From UBA1952 sp965246785 (GTDB taxonomy: Bacteria > Bacteroidota > Bacteroidia > Chitinophagales > Chitinophagaceae): a stretch of 64,000 nt of DNA. Shown here piece by piece: positions 1 through 9,158 of the stretch (positions within the stretch are counted from its first letter, which is position 1; each line of letters starts with the position of its first letter). A model generated the notes under the pieces. The model had not been told where the DNA came from. It made no database searches and saw nothing but the letters and a program-made list of their open reading frames with translations. Made by a program: the position numbers and the translations under genes. Where the stretch lies: positions 124,001-188,000 of the forward strand of contig CBDFFM010000020.1 in the NCBI GenBank assembly GCA_965246785.1, given 5' to 3'.

Positions 1-862
1 CAGCGTGGAAGAATTGCTGGCCGGCGATCACGGCGCCACCCTCACTTCCATCTGCACGCCCAACGGACTGCACGCACGGCACGCCATTCAGTCGCTGCGG
101 GCGGGCTACCACACGCTTGTAGAAAAGCCTATGGCCATCAGCGTGAGCGACTGCGGGGAGATGATAAAAGCGGCCGAGCAAATGAACCGCCGGCTGTTCG
201 TTATCAAGCAAAACCGCTTCAACCCGCCGGTAGCAGCGGTGAAGAAAGCATTGGACGAAGGCCGGTTGGGCGCCGTTTACAGCGTACAGCTCACTTGCTT
301 TTGGAACCGCAACGACGATTATTACCGCAACTCGTGGAAAGGAACAAAGGCCCTTGACGGTGGCACGCTCTACACCCAGTTCAGTCACTTCGTTGATTTG
401 CTTTACTGGTTCTTCGGAGACGTGCATAAGGTGGAAGCGTACACGCGCAATCTGGCGCACCAAGACATCATTGAGTTCGAGGACAGCGGCGTTGTCATCC
501 TTGACTTTTATTCCGGCGCGCTCGGCGCGGTCAATTATTCAGTGAACAGCACCTCCCAGAACATGGAAGGCTCGCTCACAATCATCGGCGAAAAGGGCAC
601 GGTAAAAATCGGCGGGCAATACCTCAATACGCTCGAGTACCAGCGCTTTGCCGACGGGAGCGAGATTGTGATTACCGATAAAGGCAATGCGCCCAATAAC
701 TATGGCAATTACATAGGCTCTATGAGCAATCACGACAAAACCTATGACAACCTGATTGCCGTATTCAAAAACGGGGAGACCATTTCCACAAACTTCTTTG
801 AAGGCTTAAAGACCGTAGAAATCATCAATCGCATTTACGAGGCTGCGGCAAAGCATCATTAA
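1..862 (+). CDS. Gfo/Idh/MocA family oxidoreductase, 5' truncated by window edge
   Basis: NAD(P)-dependent sugar oxidoreductase, probably acting on a UDP-N-acetylhexosamine(uronate) at C3 (WlbA/WbpB-like role inferred from the next two genes). The frame is open to base 2, so the GTG at base 5 is unlikely to be the start; about 30-45 N-terminal residues with the GxGxxG nucleotide-binding loop lie off the window. Visible are the family EKP motif (VEKPMA, about residue 39 of the visible part) and the C-terminal Gfo/Idh alpha/beta domain with the GGGTLYTQ-like stretch. The stop lies 2 bp before the acetyltransferase start, so the genes are probably one operon. The family is sure; the exact substrate is inference. 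Confidence 0.88.
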   Translation, partial: SVEELLAGDHGATLTSICTPNGLHARHAIQSLRAGYHTLVEKPMAISVSDCGEMIKAAEQMNRRLFVIKQNRFNPPVAAVKKALDEGRLGAVYSVQLTCFWNRNDDYYRNSWKGTKALDGGTLYTQFSHFVDLLYWFFGDVHKVEAYTRNLAHQDIIEFEDSGVVILDFYSGALGAVNYSVNSTSQNMEGSLTIIGEKGTVKIGGQYLNTLEYQRFADGSEIVITDKGNAPNNYGNYIGSMSNHDKTYDNLIAVFKNGETISTNFFEGLKTVEIINRIYEAAAKHH

Positions 863-864
863 GC

Positions 865-1341
865 ATGATTCACGACCCCACCCTTCTGAATAGCGGGATT
901 AAAGATGTGCGCTTTGGCAGCGGCGTCAAGGTGGTGCAGCCCTGCAATATCTACGGCTGCGCCATTGGCGATGATGTGTTTGTAGGGCCGTTTGTGGAAA
1001 TTCAGAAAGACGTCTTCATCGGCAGCCGCACCAAGGTGCAGTCGCACGCCTTTATCTGCGAGCTCGTTACCATTGGCGAGGATTGCTTCATAGGCCACGG
1101 CGTCATGTTCATCAACGACCTCTTCAGCGAAGGCGGTCCGGCCCGCGGCGATAAGACAAAATGGAAGAGCACCACAATCGGCAATAGCGTTTCCATCGGC
1201 TCCAATGCCACTATACTCCCGGTCAGCATCTGCGACGGCGCAGTCATCGGCGCAGGCGCCGTTGTTACTAAAAACATTACTACGCCCGGCATTTACGCCG
1301 GCAACCCGGCCCGGCTTGTCCGGCCCTTGCAACCTGAATAG
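865..1341 (+). CDS. Hexapeptide-repeat N-acetyltransferase (WbpD/WlbB-like)
   Basis: 158-residue left-handed beta-helix acyltransferase with many [I/V]G-x4 hexapeptide turns (for example IGDDVFVGPFVEI and IGSNATILPV). In homologous operons this enzyme uses acetyl-CoA to acetylate the 3-amino group of a UDP-2-acetamido-3-amino uronate or of a dTDP-3-amino sugar. It lies between the oxidoreductase and the aminotransferase that would make its substrate, with gaps of 2 bp on each side. Length is usual for the family. The fold is certain; the sugar acceptor is inferred from context. Confidence 0.88.
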   Translation: MIHDPTLLNSGIKDVRFGSGVKVVQPCNIYGCAIGDDVFVGPFVEIQKDVFIGSRTKVQSHAFICELVTIGEDCFIGHGVMFINDLFSEGGPARGDKTKWKSTTIGNSVSIGSNATILPVSICDGAVIGAGAVVTKNITTPGIYAGNPARLVRPLQPE

Positions 1342-1343
1342 CT

Positions 1344-2486
1344 ATGCACGTACCATTTGTGGATTTACGTATCCAATACCAGCGCCTGAAGGGAGAGATG
1401 GATGCCGCAATCGCCGGCGTAATCAGCGAGACGGCCTTCATAGGCGGCAAGTATGTTACGCAGTTTGAAGAAGCTTTTGCCGCGCTGTACGGCGTGAAGC
1501 ACTGCATCTCCTGCGCCAACGGCACCGACTCACTCTACATCCTGATGAAGATGCTCGGCATCGGGCCGGGCGATGAGGTGATTACTGTGGCCAACAGTTG
1601 GATTTCATCTTCGGAAACCATTACGCAGACAGGTGCAAGACCTGTGTTCGTGGATATTGACCCGCAGTATTACACCATTGACGAAAGGGCCATCGAGGCA
1701 AAGATTACGCCCAATACAAAGGCCATCATCCCGGTTCATCTTTATGGACAGGTGTGCGACATGGACGCTATTATGGCTATTGCCGGAAGGCATGGCCTGC
1801 CAGTGATTGAGGACTGCGCCCAATCACACTTCTCCGAGTACAAAGGGAAGCGTGCCGGCACCATAGGTATCGCCGGCTCCTTTTCATTTTATCCAGGCAA
1901 GAATCTGGGCGCCTACGGCGATGCCGGCTGCATCATCACCAATGACGATGAGCTGGCCACTAAATGCCGCATGTATGCCCGCCACGGCTCCCTTAAAAAG
2001 CACGAGCATCAGATAGAAGGCATCAACTCCCGCCTTGACGGCCTGCAGGCTGCCGTGCTCTCCGTAAAGCTGCCGCACATTACGGAATGGACACAGCATC
2101 GCATCAGCCGCGCAGCGCTTTACACAAGCTTATTGCAAGACATAGCGGAAATAGCCAGCCCGGCCATCCGCTCCCATTCCCTGCACAGCTTCCACCTGTA
2201 CGTCATCCGCGCAAAGCACCGTGATGAGCTGGCGAAGCATCTGACCGGGCAAGGCATTGAGACGGCGCTGCATTACCCCGCGCCGCTGCCGTTGTTGAAG
2301 GCTTACGCATATCTGGGCCATACAGCCGGAGATTTTCCGGTGTCGGCACAGTACAAAAACGAGATTCTGTCGCTGCCCATCTACCCGGAATTGAGCGATG
2401 AGGCAGTCCGTTATGTCGCTGAGGCCATCAAGGGATTTTATCAGACGCAAAAGACACCGCAGCCGGCAGCCGCAGCCTCGCTATGA
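1344..2486 (+). CDS. DegT/DnrJ/EryC1/StrS aminotransferase (WbpE/WlbC-like)
   Basis: PLP-dependent sugar aminotransferase of 380 residues. The PLP-binding lysine lies in SFYPGKNLG, after the conserved VIEDCAQS block. It should convert the 3-keto sugar made by the first gene into a 3-amino sugar that the acetyltransferase then acetylates; this trio defines the UDP-GlcNAc3NAcA (WbpB/E/D) route but also occurs in dTDP-3-amino sugar routes. The stop overlaps the start of the next gene (ATGA), which suggests translational coupling. Confidence 0.9.
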   Translation: MHVPFVDLRIQYQRLKGEMDAAIAGVISETAFIGGKYVTQFEEAFAALYGVKHCISCANGTDSLYILMKMLGIGPGDEVITVANSWISSSETITQTGARPVFVDIDPQYYTIDERAIEAKITPNTKAIIPVHLYGQVCDMDAIMAIAGRHGLPVIEDCAQSHFSEYKGKRAGTIGIAGSFSFYPGKNLGAYGDAGCIITNDDELATKCRMYARHGSLKKHEHQIEGINSRLDGLQAAVLSVKLPHITEWTQHRISRAALYTSLLQDIAEIASPAIRSHSLHSFHLYVIRAKHRDELAKHLTGQGIETALHYPAPLPLLKAYAYLGHTAGDFPVSAQYKNEILSLPIYPELSDEAVRYVAEAIKGFYQTQKTPQPAAAASL

Positions 2487-3769
2487 AGCGGATATTGCTC
2501 ATCACCTTCTACTACCCGCCCTACACCGGCATTGAAGGGAACCGCCTGAATAGCTGGGCTAAGGCGCTGACGGATGCGGGGCATCATGTAACCGTACTCA
2601 CCCGCCAATGGAAGGCAGGAGGCGCCCAAAGCAACTGGGGCGACTACATTGCGGAATATCGCGAGGCCGGCGAGCTCACGGAAATACCCGGTCCAGGCCT
2701 GCGGGTCATACGCCTGCCTCATACCTGGGGCGCTATGTATCGTGCGGCGCGGAAGACGCCCCTGAGCGGTGTCTATTACTGGTGGTCAAAGGCGAGGGGC
2801 CGGCTGCATATTGAGACGGACGCCTACAACTCTTTTCATGACTATGCCATGGCCTTGCTCCGGCGTGAGGAGTTTGACTTGTGCATCGTATCATCGCCGC
2901 CGCTCAATATTATCCGGCTAGGTTACGAGCTGGGCAGGAAGACGGGTATTCCCTTTATAGCCGACTTCCGGGACAGTTACAGCAACTTCCTGCTAAACCC
3001 AAGCCTGACGCTGAGCCGGAGGCAAAGACTGGAAAATATTTTTTTCAGGCAATACCTGCGGCATTGGCTCGCTCCGGCAGCGGCCATCATTACGGTTACG
3101 AAGGAAATCGCCGACACTATCAGCCCATCCCTCCGCCAGCCGGTGGCCATTGTGCGCAATGGCTATGAACATGGCCTTTTCGACGCCATCCCGGATACAA
3201 TGGACAGGGAAACCTTCACTATTACCCTTACTGGCAGCCTTTACCCGGAGCAGGATATTGCCTTTTTCTGCCGGAGTGTGCAGCAATTCATTAAAAGGGA
3301 GCAGCCGCGGCATTTTAAAGTGCGGTTCATCGGCATTAAAGGCCGCATGGCCGTGACGGCTGTTATTCGCAAATACATCCCGGAGGCTTATCTGGACTTT
3401 ACAGACCGGCTGCCCAGGGAGATGGCTTTGCGCATCATGCGCGAAAGCTGCCTGCTCTTTCAGGTGGGCTGGCGTGGCTACAAGGGCTATTGTCCCGGAA
3501 AGGTATTTGAATACATGGCCTCCGGCAGGAATATCCTTGTGGCGCCTGCCGACGACGACCTTACCGACCGGCTGGTGCAGGAGACAGGCACGGGATACAG
3601 TGCCCATACCGAGGCTGATGCTGCCACTTACATCGGCAACCAATATCAGTACTGGCTGCGGCATCGTTCCCTGCCTTATGAAGGCCGGCCTGAGGAGATA
3701 GCTAAATATTCGCGGGAAGCGCAAAATACCCTGTTGCTTGCGCTTATTGATAGCAGCATATTAAAATAG
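2483..3769 (+). CDS. Glycosyltransferase, GT4-like
   Basis: 428-residue GT-B fold glycosyltransferase. The N-terminus (ILLITFYYPPYTGIEGNR) is the typical WbuB/GT4 start, with a glycine-containing loop near residue 15 for the acceptor domain. The C-terminal half has the nucleotide-sugar domain, including CPGKVFEYMASGRNIL, the usual E-x7-E type region in slightly altered form. It probably adds one sugar to the lipid-linked repeat unit at the inner face of the cytoplasmic membrane. Start overlaps the aminotransferase stop. Donor and acceptor cannot be read from sequence. Confidence 0.85.
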   Translation: MKRILLITFYYPPYTGIEGNRLNSWAKALTDAGHHVTVLTRQWKAGGAQSNWGDYIAEYREAGELTEIPGPGLRVIRLPHTWGAMYRAARKTPLSGVYYWWSKARGRLHIETDAYNSFHDYAMALLRREEFDLCIVSSPPLNIIRLGYELGRKTGIPFIADFRDSYSNFLLNPSLTLSRRQRLENIFFRQYLRHWLAPAAAIITVTKEIADTISPSLRQPVAIVRNGYEHGLFDAIPDTMDRETFTITLTGSLYPEQDIAFFCRSVQQFIKREQPRHFKVRFIGIKGRMAVTAVIRKYIPEAYLDFTDRLPREMALRIMRESCLLFQVGWRGYKGYCPGKVFEYMASGRNILVAPADDDLTDRLVQETGTGYSAHTEADAATYIGNQYQYWLRHRSLPYEGRPEEIAKYSREAQNTLLLALIDSSILK

Positions 3770-3782
3770 CAGCAAGAAAATC

Positions 3783-4087
3783 ATGTCGATAAGCCGCTTA
3801 AAGAGTTTAGCAAAAGACTGCTTGCTGTATGGGGCATCCGGCGGCATCACAGCTTCCGGTTATGCTGTGCTTCGCCTTATCAATATGCATTCGGTAAAGG
3901 ATCCGGTAGCGTAGCGGCGGCCATACTGGTAAGCATTGGCGGACGCATTTTTGCCACCAAGAGCCTCGGTAGTCTGCTGATAGCGCTGAAAAGCATCTTG
4001 CTGCTTTGCTATGCCGGAGGCTTATTTTTGCTGTTTCGCCCGCCGCTTGTGCCCATACTGCGGCGTATAAGGCAAGGCGGTTTCTAA
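3783..4087 (+). pseudogene. Probable remnant of a membrane flippase (Wzx-like), internally deleted
   Basis: The 330-bp gap between two genes is not empty. From ATG 3783 one frame reads MSISRLKSLAKDCLLYGASG, which resembles the N-terminus of polysaccharide flippases (basic start, then L-x2-YG), and stops at 3912. A second frame, open from upstream to the stop at 4085-4087, reads as a hydrophobic segment ending in a basic tail (LLLCYAGGLFLLF, then RRIRQGGF), like the last helix of such a transporter. The two pieces are in different frames and most of a 450-residue protein is missing. Identification rests on short similarity and on context, so alternatives (another membrane protein relic) remain open. 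Confidence 0.4.
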
Positions 4088-4101
4088 ATTTATTCTAAAG
4101 C

Positions 4102-5949
4102 ATGTGTGGTATTGCAGGTATTGTAGCGCTGGCGGGGCATCGAGTAGATATAGCTGTACTTAAGCGCATGACAGATACGATTGTCCACCGCGGCCCGGAC
4201 GGAGAAGGGCACTGGCAAAATGCTTCAGGAAGCGTTGGTCTAGGGCACCGGCGACTGTCTATTCTTGACCTCAGCGAGGCCGGCCATCAGCCCATGCACT
4301 ACGCTGGCGACCGGTTTACCATCACCTTCAACGGTGAAATCTACAACTTCGTTGAACTACAGCAAGAACTGGAATCAAGGGGTTACCGATTCCATTCCCA
4401 TTGCGATACCGAGGTGCTGATGGCGGCCTATCATCGCTGGGGGCCAGACTGCCTTCAGCAATTTGATGGCATGTTTGCCTTTGCCATCTGGGATGCGCAG
4501 GAAGGCAGCCTATTCTGCGCGCGTGACCGCTTTGGCGAGAAGCCCTTTTACTATGCTGCCTCAAGTGAGGGCATTCACTTTGCCTCGGAGATGAAAGCGT
4601 TGTGGGCGGCGGGCGTGTCGCGGACGCCGCACCCGAGCAGCGTGTATAACTATCTTTCTTACGGCCAATTGCAAAATCCAGCAGACCTGGGACAAACCTT
4701 TTTTGCCGATATACGCCGCCTGCCCGCCGCAAGCTATATGCTTATCAGGCCGGAGAGCGGCATAGTCGCGCAACGCAAATACTGGGATATATCCCTGCAA
4801 ACGGTGGAGCCTGCCGGCGGCGAAAAAGCCGCAGTGCAAGTCTTTCAGGATCTGTTTTATACTTCACTTAGGCGTCGACTTCGCTCTGATGTGCCGCTGG
4901 GCAGCAGCCTCTCCGGCGGGCTGGATAGTTCCGTGATTGTAGGAGCGATGGACGGGCTGGACATCGCACAGCAGATACAACGGAAGACTTTTTCCGCACA
5001 GTTTCCCGGCTTTCAGAAAGATGAAAGCAGGTACCAAAAAATTGTTACAGGCCATACGCATGTAAGGCCCTGCTACATAGTGCCCACAGAGGAAAGCCTG
5101 CTGCACAATTGGGATACTTTAATATACCATCAGGAAGAGCCATTCAGTTCGGCAAGCATTAATGTGCAGTATGAGGTATATGGCCTAGCAAAAAGAGAAG
5201 GCATAACGGTGATGCTTGATGGGCAAGGCGCCGATGAAATTCTGGCTGGCTATCACAGCTATTTCAACTCTTACTTCAAAGAGCTGCGGCGTACCGGCAA
5301 GCAGCAATACGCGGCAGCCTACCGCGAATATATTGCGCTGCAAGCCGGCAACAGCATCAATACACTCATGACACCCTCCAAATGGCGGCATCTGAAGGCC
5401 ATGCTGCCAAAGGCTATCGCAGAAGGCATTGCACACCGTCGTCAGCAGCTAAGCGCGGCTAAGAAAGCACTCAACCCTGAATACTATAACGCCTATAAGC
5501 AGTACGACTATCGCCTGGCGCCTTCATTTGACACGCTCAACGAAGACTTATACTTCAGCACCTGTAAGATAGGGCTGAGCGAGTTGCTCAGGTATGCAGA
5601 CCGCAATTCCATGGCGCATTCCGTGGAAGTACGGCTTCCCTTCCTACAGCATGAGTTGGTACAGTATCTATTCTCGCTGCCCGCCACCTACAAAATCCGA
5701 AACGGATACACTAAGTGGATTCTGCGCAAGGCCTTCACAGGGCTGCTGCCTGATGAGATTATCTGGCGCAGAGATAAGATAGGCTTCGAGCCGCCCCAAA
5801 ACAACTGGCTGCAGTCAGCCACGATGCTGCCCAGAATTCATCATGCCGATGAGCGGCTGCGCGCAGCCGGCATTATACCTGCCGGTGGCCTCCTGACTGA
5901 TGTTGCATCCATATGGCGCAGGCTGATGGCCGGGCAATTGCTAGGCTAA
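4102..5949 (+). CDS. Asparagine synthetase-like glutamine amidotransferase 1
   Basis: 615 residues. The N-terminal class II glutaminase domain starts with the catalytic Cys2 (MCGIAG) and has HRGPDG and NGEIYN motifs. The C-terminal ATP-pyrophosphatase synthetase domain has the PP-loop SGGLDSS at residues 271-277 and LDGQGADEILAGY. Such enzymes make asparagine from aspartate, but members inside polysaccharide loci are proposed to amidate uronic acids to uronamides. Its place between glycosyltransferases and uronic acid genes, plus a second paralogue 3 kb away, favours a glycan role (inference). No internal damage seen. Confidence 0.9.
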   Translation: MCGIAGIVALAGHRVDIAVLKRMTDTIVHRGPDGEGHWQNASGSVGLGHRRLSILDLSEAGHQPMHYAGDRFTITFNGEIYNFVELQQELESRGYRFHSHCDTEVLMAAYHRWGPDCLQQFDGMFAFAIWDAQEGSLFCARDRFGEKPFYYAASSEGIHFASEMKALWAAGVSRTPHPSSVYNYLSYGQLQNPADLGQTFFADIRRLPAASYMLIRPESGIVAQRKYWDISLQTVEPAGGEKAAVQVFQDLFYTSLRRRLRSDVPLGSSLSGGLDSSVIVGAMDGLDIAQQIQRKTFSAQFPGFQKDESRYQKIVTGHTHVRPCYIVPTEESLLHNWDTLIYHQEEPFSSASINVQYEVYGLAKREGITVMLDGQGADEILAGYHSYFNSYFKELRRTGKQQYAAAYREYIALQAGNSINTLMTPSKWRHLKAMLPKAIAEGIAHRRQQLSAAKKALNPEYYNAYKQYDYRLAPSFDTLNEDLYFSTCKIGLSELLRYADRNSMAHSVEVRLPFLQHELVQYLFSLPATYKIRNGYTKWILRKAFTGLLPDEIIWRRDKIGFEPPQNNWLQSATMLPRIHHADERLRAAGIIPAGGLLTDVASIWRRLMAGQLLG

Positions 5950-6012
5950 CCACTCATGATTAATCTTTCCTCACCCCGCAACGATCCCGCGATATTAGCC
6001 TAGGAGCAAACG

Positions 6013-7104
6013 ATGACGCAACAGCAACAAACAATACTGCACGTTATTAACTCGCTGGGGCGCGGTGGGGCAGAGGTGCTGCTATGCAATACCATCAGCC
6101 TGCTGCCTCAGTATCGGCACGTGCTCGTAACATTGTCCAGCCCGAACGACCAGTTGGAAGCCTTAGCGCCGCTCTTAGACGCCTACTACTGCATCAATGC
6201 GCTTCAATACCTACAGTGGCCGGAGGGTATTTTACGGCTGCGTAAAATCATTCGCCGACACAAGCCTGTGTTAGTGCACGCCCATCTTCAGATAGCAGGT
6301 CTGCTTGCAAAAACTGCATGTCCCCGCAAGGTGCCACTATTCTACACGCTGCATAATCTGTACAGCATTGATGCATTTAAGGCCAACAGGTTTGCTCTTC
6401 TTTTTGAAAAAGCTACTGCGCGCAGCTACCATCATCTGATTGGCGTTTCACATACGGTTGTAGAAGATTATAAAGCCGCAGTGCCTTCAGCCGGCAGTAC
6501 TGACGTGCTCTACAACTTTGCCGAGGATTGCTTTTTCGCCCGGCAATATCAGCTACGATACAAGCCGGGTAATATATTGCGCTGCATATCGGTAGGAAAT
6601 CTAAAGCTGCAAAAAAATTATAGCTACACGCTGGAGAGCTTTCTTAGTCTTAAAGGGCTGTCAATAAGCTTAGATATTTGGGGAGCCGGCCCGGAAGAGC
6701 CTAATCTGCGGCGCTTTGTTTCAGAACACGGTCTACAGGAGCATATCTATTTCAGAGGCGTTTCTGATAATATTTGTGCACTCTTACTCCAATACGATAT
6801 TTACATCATTTCTTCTTCCTATGAAGGCTTTGGTATAGCGCCTTTGGAAGCAATGGCAAGCGGGCTGCCAGTATTAGCCTCAGATATACCCGTATTTAGG
6901 GAAGTACTCTCCGGAGGGGCGGAATACTTCAATCTTAAGGACGCCTCGGGCTTAGGTAATTTACTGAAGCGCATATCGGGAGACGTTGTTCAGTTGGAAG
7001 ATATAAGTAGACGTAGCGCTGCCAGGGCTTTAGAAATAGCAACACCGTCTGCATATGTTGACAACCTTCTGGCCATCTATCGGAAATACACCTCCTCCAT
7101 CTAA
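6013..7104 (+). CDS. Glycosyltransferase family 4 protein
   Basis: 363 residues of GT-B fold. The N-terminal LGRGGAEVLLCNT loop is the classic GT4 GGAE acceptor-side motif; the C-terminal Glycos_transf_1 domain has SSSYEGFGIAPLEAMASGLPV with the E-x7-E donor-binding pair. It likely transfers one sugar onto the growing lipid-linked oligosaccharide in the cytoplasm. Codon use is visibly more AT-rich than that of most neighbours, which is common for laterally exchanged polysaccharide genes. The specific linkage is unknown. Confidence 0.9.
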   Translation: MTQQQQTILHVINSLGRGGAEVLLCNTISLLPQYRHVLVTLSSPNDQLEALAPLLDAYYCINALQYLQWPEGILRLRKIIRRHKPVLVHAHLQIAGLLAKTACPRKVPLFYTLHNLYSIDAFKANRFALLFEKATARSYHHLIGVSHTVVEDYKAAVPSAGSTDVLYNFAEDCFFARQYQLRYKPGNILRCISVGNLKLQKNYSYTLESFLSLKGLSISLDIWGAGPEEPNLRRFVSEHGLQEHIYFRGVSDNICALLLQYDIYIISSSYEGFGIAPLEAMASGLPVLASDIPVFREVLSGGAEYFNLKDASGLGNLLKRISGDVVQLEDISRRSAARALEIATPSAYVDNLLAIYRKYTSSI

Positions 7105-7276
7105 TTTACCACGGCGCTACTTCCAAGTGCAGGTATAATCACACGTTAATCACATGACGTTGCAGAGCATGACTTAATTTCGCCGCTCTTTTAATCCGCG
7201 TATCAGGAATATTACTTGACCCTGCTTTGCCTCTGCGCCAATCGGTTGCAGTATCCCAATCCATACCAATTAGTCA

Positions 7277-9124
7277 ATGTGCGGCATAGTAGGATTTCTG
7301 AGTAAAAAGTGGAATGAGGCCAACCTACGCCGCGCTAACGACTGCATCCGCCACCGTGGCCCGGATGCAGACGGCATTTATTACGACGGTGTTGCTGGCT
7401 TAGGTCACCGACGGCTTTCCATCCAAGACCTTACAGATGCCGGCACGCAGCCCATGCACTCTCACGACGGGCGCTATGTGATTATCTATAACGGAGAAGT
7501 GTATAACGGCGCGGAGCTGCGCGCGCGCATACCAGGGAAAGCATGGCGTGGCCACTCGGATACAGAGGTGATGCTGGAGCTTTTTGCGGCACATGGGCCG
7601 GAGTCGTTTAAATGGCTCAACGGCATGTTTGCCTTTGCCATCTGGGATAAACTGGAGGCGCGCCTGACCATTGCCCGCGACCCTATCGGCATTAAGCCGC
7701 TCTTCTGGTACAATAACGGCGAGAGCTTTGCCTTTTCTTCGGAACTCAAAGCCATTAAGAACTTACAGCCGCGGTTGACGCTGAATGAAGAGGCTATCCC
7801 CCACTTCCTGCACCTGAGCTACATCCCCGCGCCGCATACCATTTTCAAAGAAGTACAGAAGTTTCCGTCAGGCGCTTTTCTGGAAATTGATTTTAAGGAA
7901 GGCCAGCCGGTGCTGGGTGATTTTCAAAAATTCTGGTCGGTGGAAGGCCAGATAAAAGCTACAAAGCTTACCGATGAGCGGCAGGCGCATGGCGAGCTAA
8001 AGGACATTCTCTTCCGCGCCGTGGAGCGGCAATTGATTTCGGATGTGCCCTTCGGCACTTTTCTGAGCGGCGGCATTGACAGCAGCACCGTCACAGCGAT
8101 AGCCAGCCGTGTTGTAAGCGGCAAGCTCAACACCTTCAGCATCGCCGTGGAAGACGGTAAGGTGAACGAAGCGCCTTACGCGGCAGCAATCGCGAAGTAC
8201 CTCGGCACCGACCACCACGAGCTATCCATCCGCGAGGCAGATATGCTGGAAATGATACCCGACCTACTGCAAGTGTATGATGAGCCGTTCGGCGACACAT
8301 CTGCCTTCCCGACGATGCTGGTGAGCAAGCTTGCGCGGCAGCACGTGACGGTGGCGCTCAGCGGCGATGGCGGCGATGAGCAATTCATGGGCTACGGCAC
8401 TTACCTCTGGGCAGACAGGCTGAATAACCCGCTGCTGAAGCTGCTCCGCAAGCCGATGTACACGGCCAGCAACTTTGCGCCGGAGTATTATAAGCACGCC
8501 GGCAAGATGCTGGGCTATCCATCGGAGCCGCTTATCAAGAGCCATATCTATTCGCAGGATTACTTTTCGGTGAATGAGTTGGATACATTGCTCAAAGACA
8601 AAAAGCGTCCGGACTTTGCAGGATTGAATAAAGACATCAGCGCAGCAAGAACGCTGACGCGCAAGGAGCAGCAGTCGTTCTGGGATTTGGCCTATTATCT
8701 GCAGGACGACCTGTTGGTGAAGGTTGACAGAGCTTCCATGAAGTATTCGCTGGAAACGCGCGTGCCACTGCTGGATTTAGAACTGGTGAACTGGAGCCTG
8801 AACCTGGACGATAGTCTGAAGATGCGCGGCGGCAAACAGAAGTACCTGCTGAAGTCGGTGCTGTACGACCTGATACCGAGCGAGTATTTTGACCGGCCCA
8901 AATGGGGCTTCGGCATTCCGCTGGAAAAAGTGCTGCGCGGGCCGATGCGGCCGCTGGTGGACAAGTATTTCAACAAGGCAATCTTAGACCAATACGGCAT
9001 ACTGCACACCGAAAAAGCGCTCGCCGTCAAAGAAGCATTTTACAAAGGCAGCTCCAGCCCCTACTTCCAGGTGTGGCTTGTGACGGTGTTGCATTGGTGG
9101 ATGGAAGAGCAATGGAGCAGCTAA
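7277..9124 (+). CDS. Asparagine synthetase-like glutamine amidotransferase 2
   Basis: 615 residues with Cys2 nucleophile (MCGIVG), HRGPDADG, NGEVYN, the PP-loop SGGIDSS at 264-270 and the LSGDGGDEQFMGYG synthetase motif. It is clearly diverged from the copy at 4102, so it is not a recent duplicate. It may amidate a uronic acid of the polysaccharide or supply asparagine. The 172 bp before it holds no other gene. A true asparagine synthetase function cannot be excluded for either copy; this copy, with LSGDGGDE, is also of the type common in exopolysaccharide loci. Confidence 0.9.
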   Translation: MCGIVGFLSKKWNEANLRRANDCIRHRGPDADGIYYDGVAGLGHRRLSIQDLTDAGTQPMHSHDGRYVIIYNGEVYNGAELRARIPGKAWRGHSDTEVMLELFAAHGPESFKWLNGMFAFAIWDKLEARLTIARDPIGIKPLFWYNNGESFAFSSELKAIKNLQPRLTLNEEAIPHFLHLSYIPAPHTIFKEVQKFPSGAFLEIDFKEGQPVLGDFQKFWSVEGQIKATKLTDERQAHGELKDILFRAVERQLISDVPFGTFLSGGIDSSTVTAIASRVVSGKLNTFSIAVEDGKVNEAPYAAAIAKYLGTDHHELSIREADMLEMIPDLLQVYDEPFGDTSAFPTMLVSKLARQHVTVALSGDGGDEQFMGYGTYLWADRLNNPLLKLLRKPMYTASNFAPEYYKHAGKMLGYPSEPLIKSHIYSQDYFSVNELDTLLKDKKRPDFAGLNKDISAARTLTRKEQQSFWDLAYYLQDDLLVKVDRASMKYSLETRVPLLDLELVNWSLNLDDSLKMRGGKQKYLLKSVLYDLIPSEYFDRPKWGFGIPLEKVLRGPMRPLVDKYFNKAILDQYGILHTEKALAVKEAFYKGSSSPYFQVWLVTVLHWWMEEQWSS

Positions 9125-9158
9125 AATTTCCGGATAAGAACATTTCACACGCACACAA

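Noticed and set aside
7105..7276. tRNA or small RNA in the gap before the second AsnB-like gene
   Set aside because: No cloverleaf, T-loop sequence or terminator seen.
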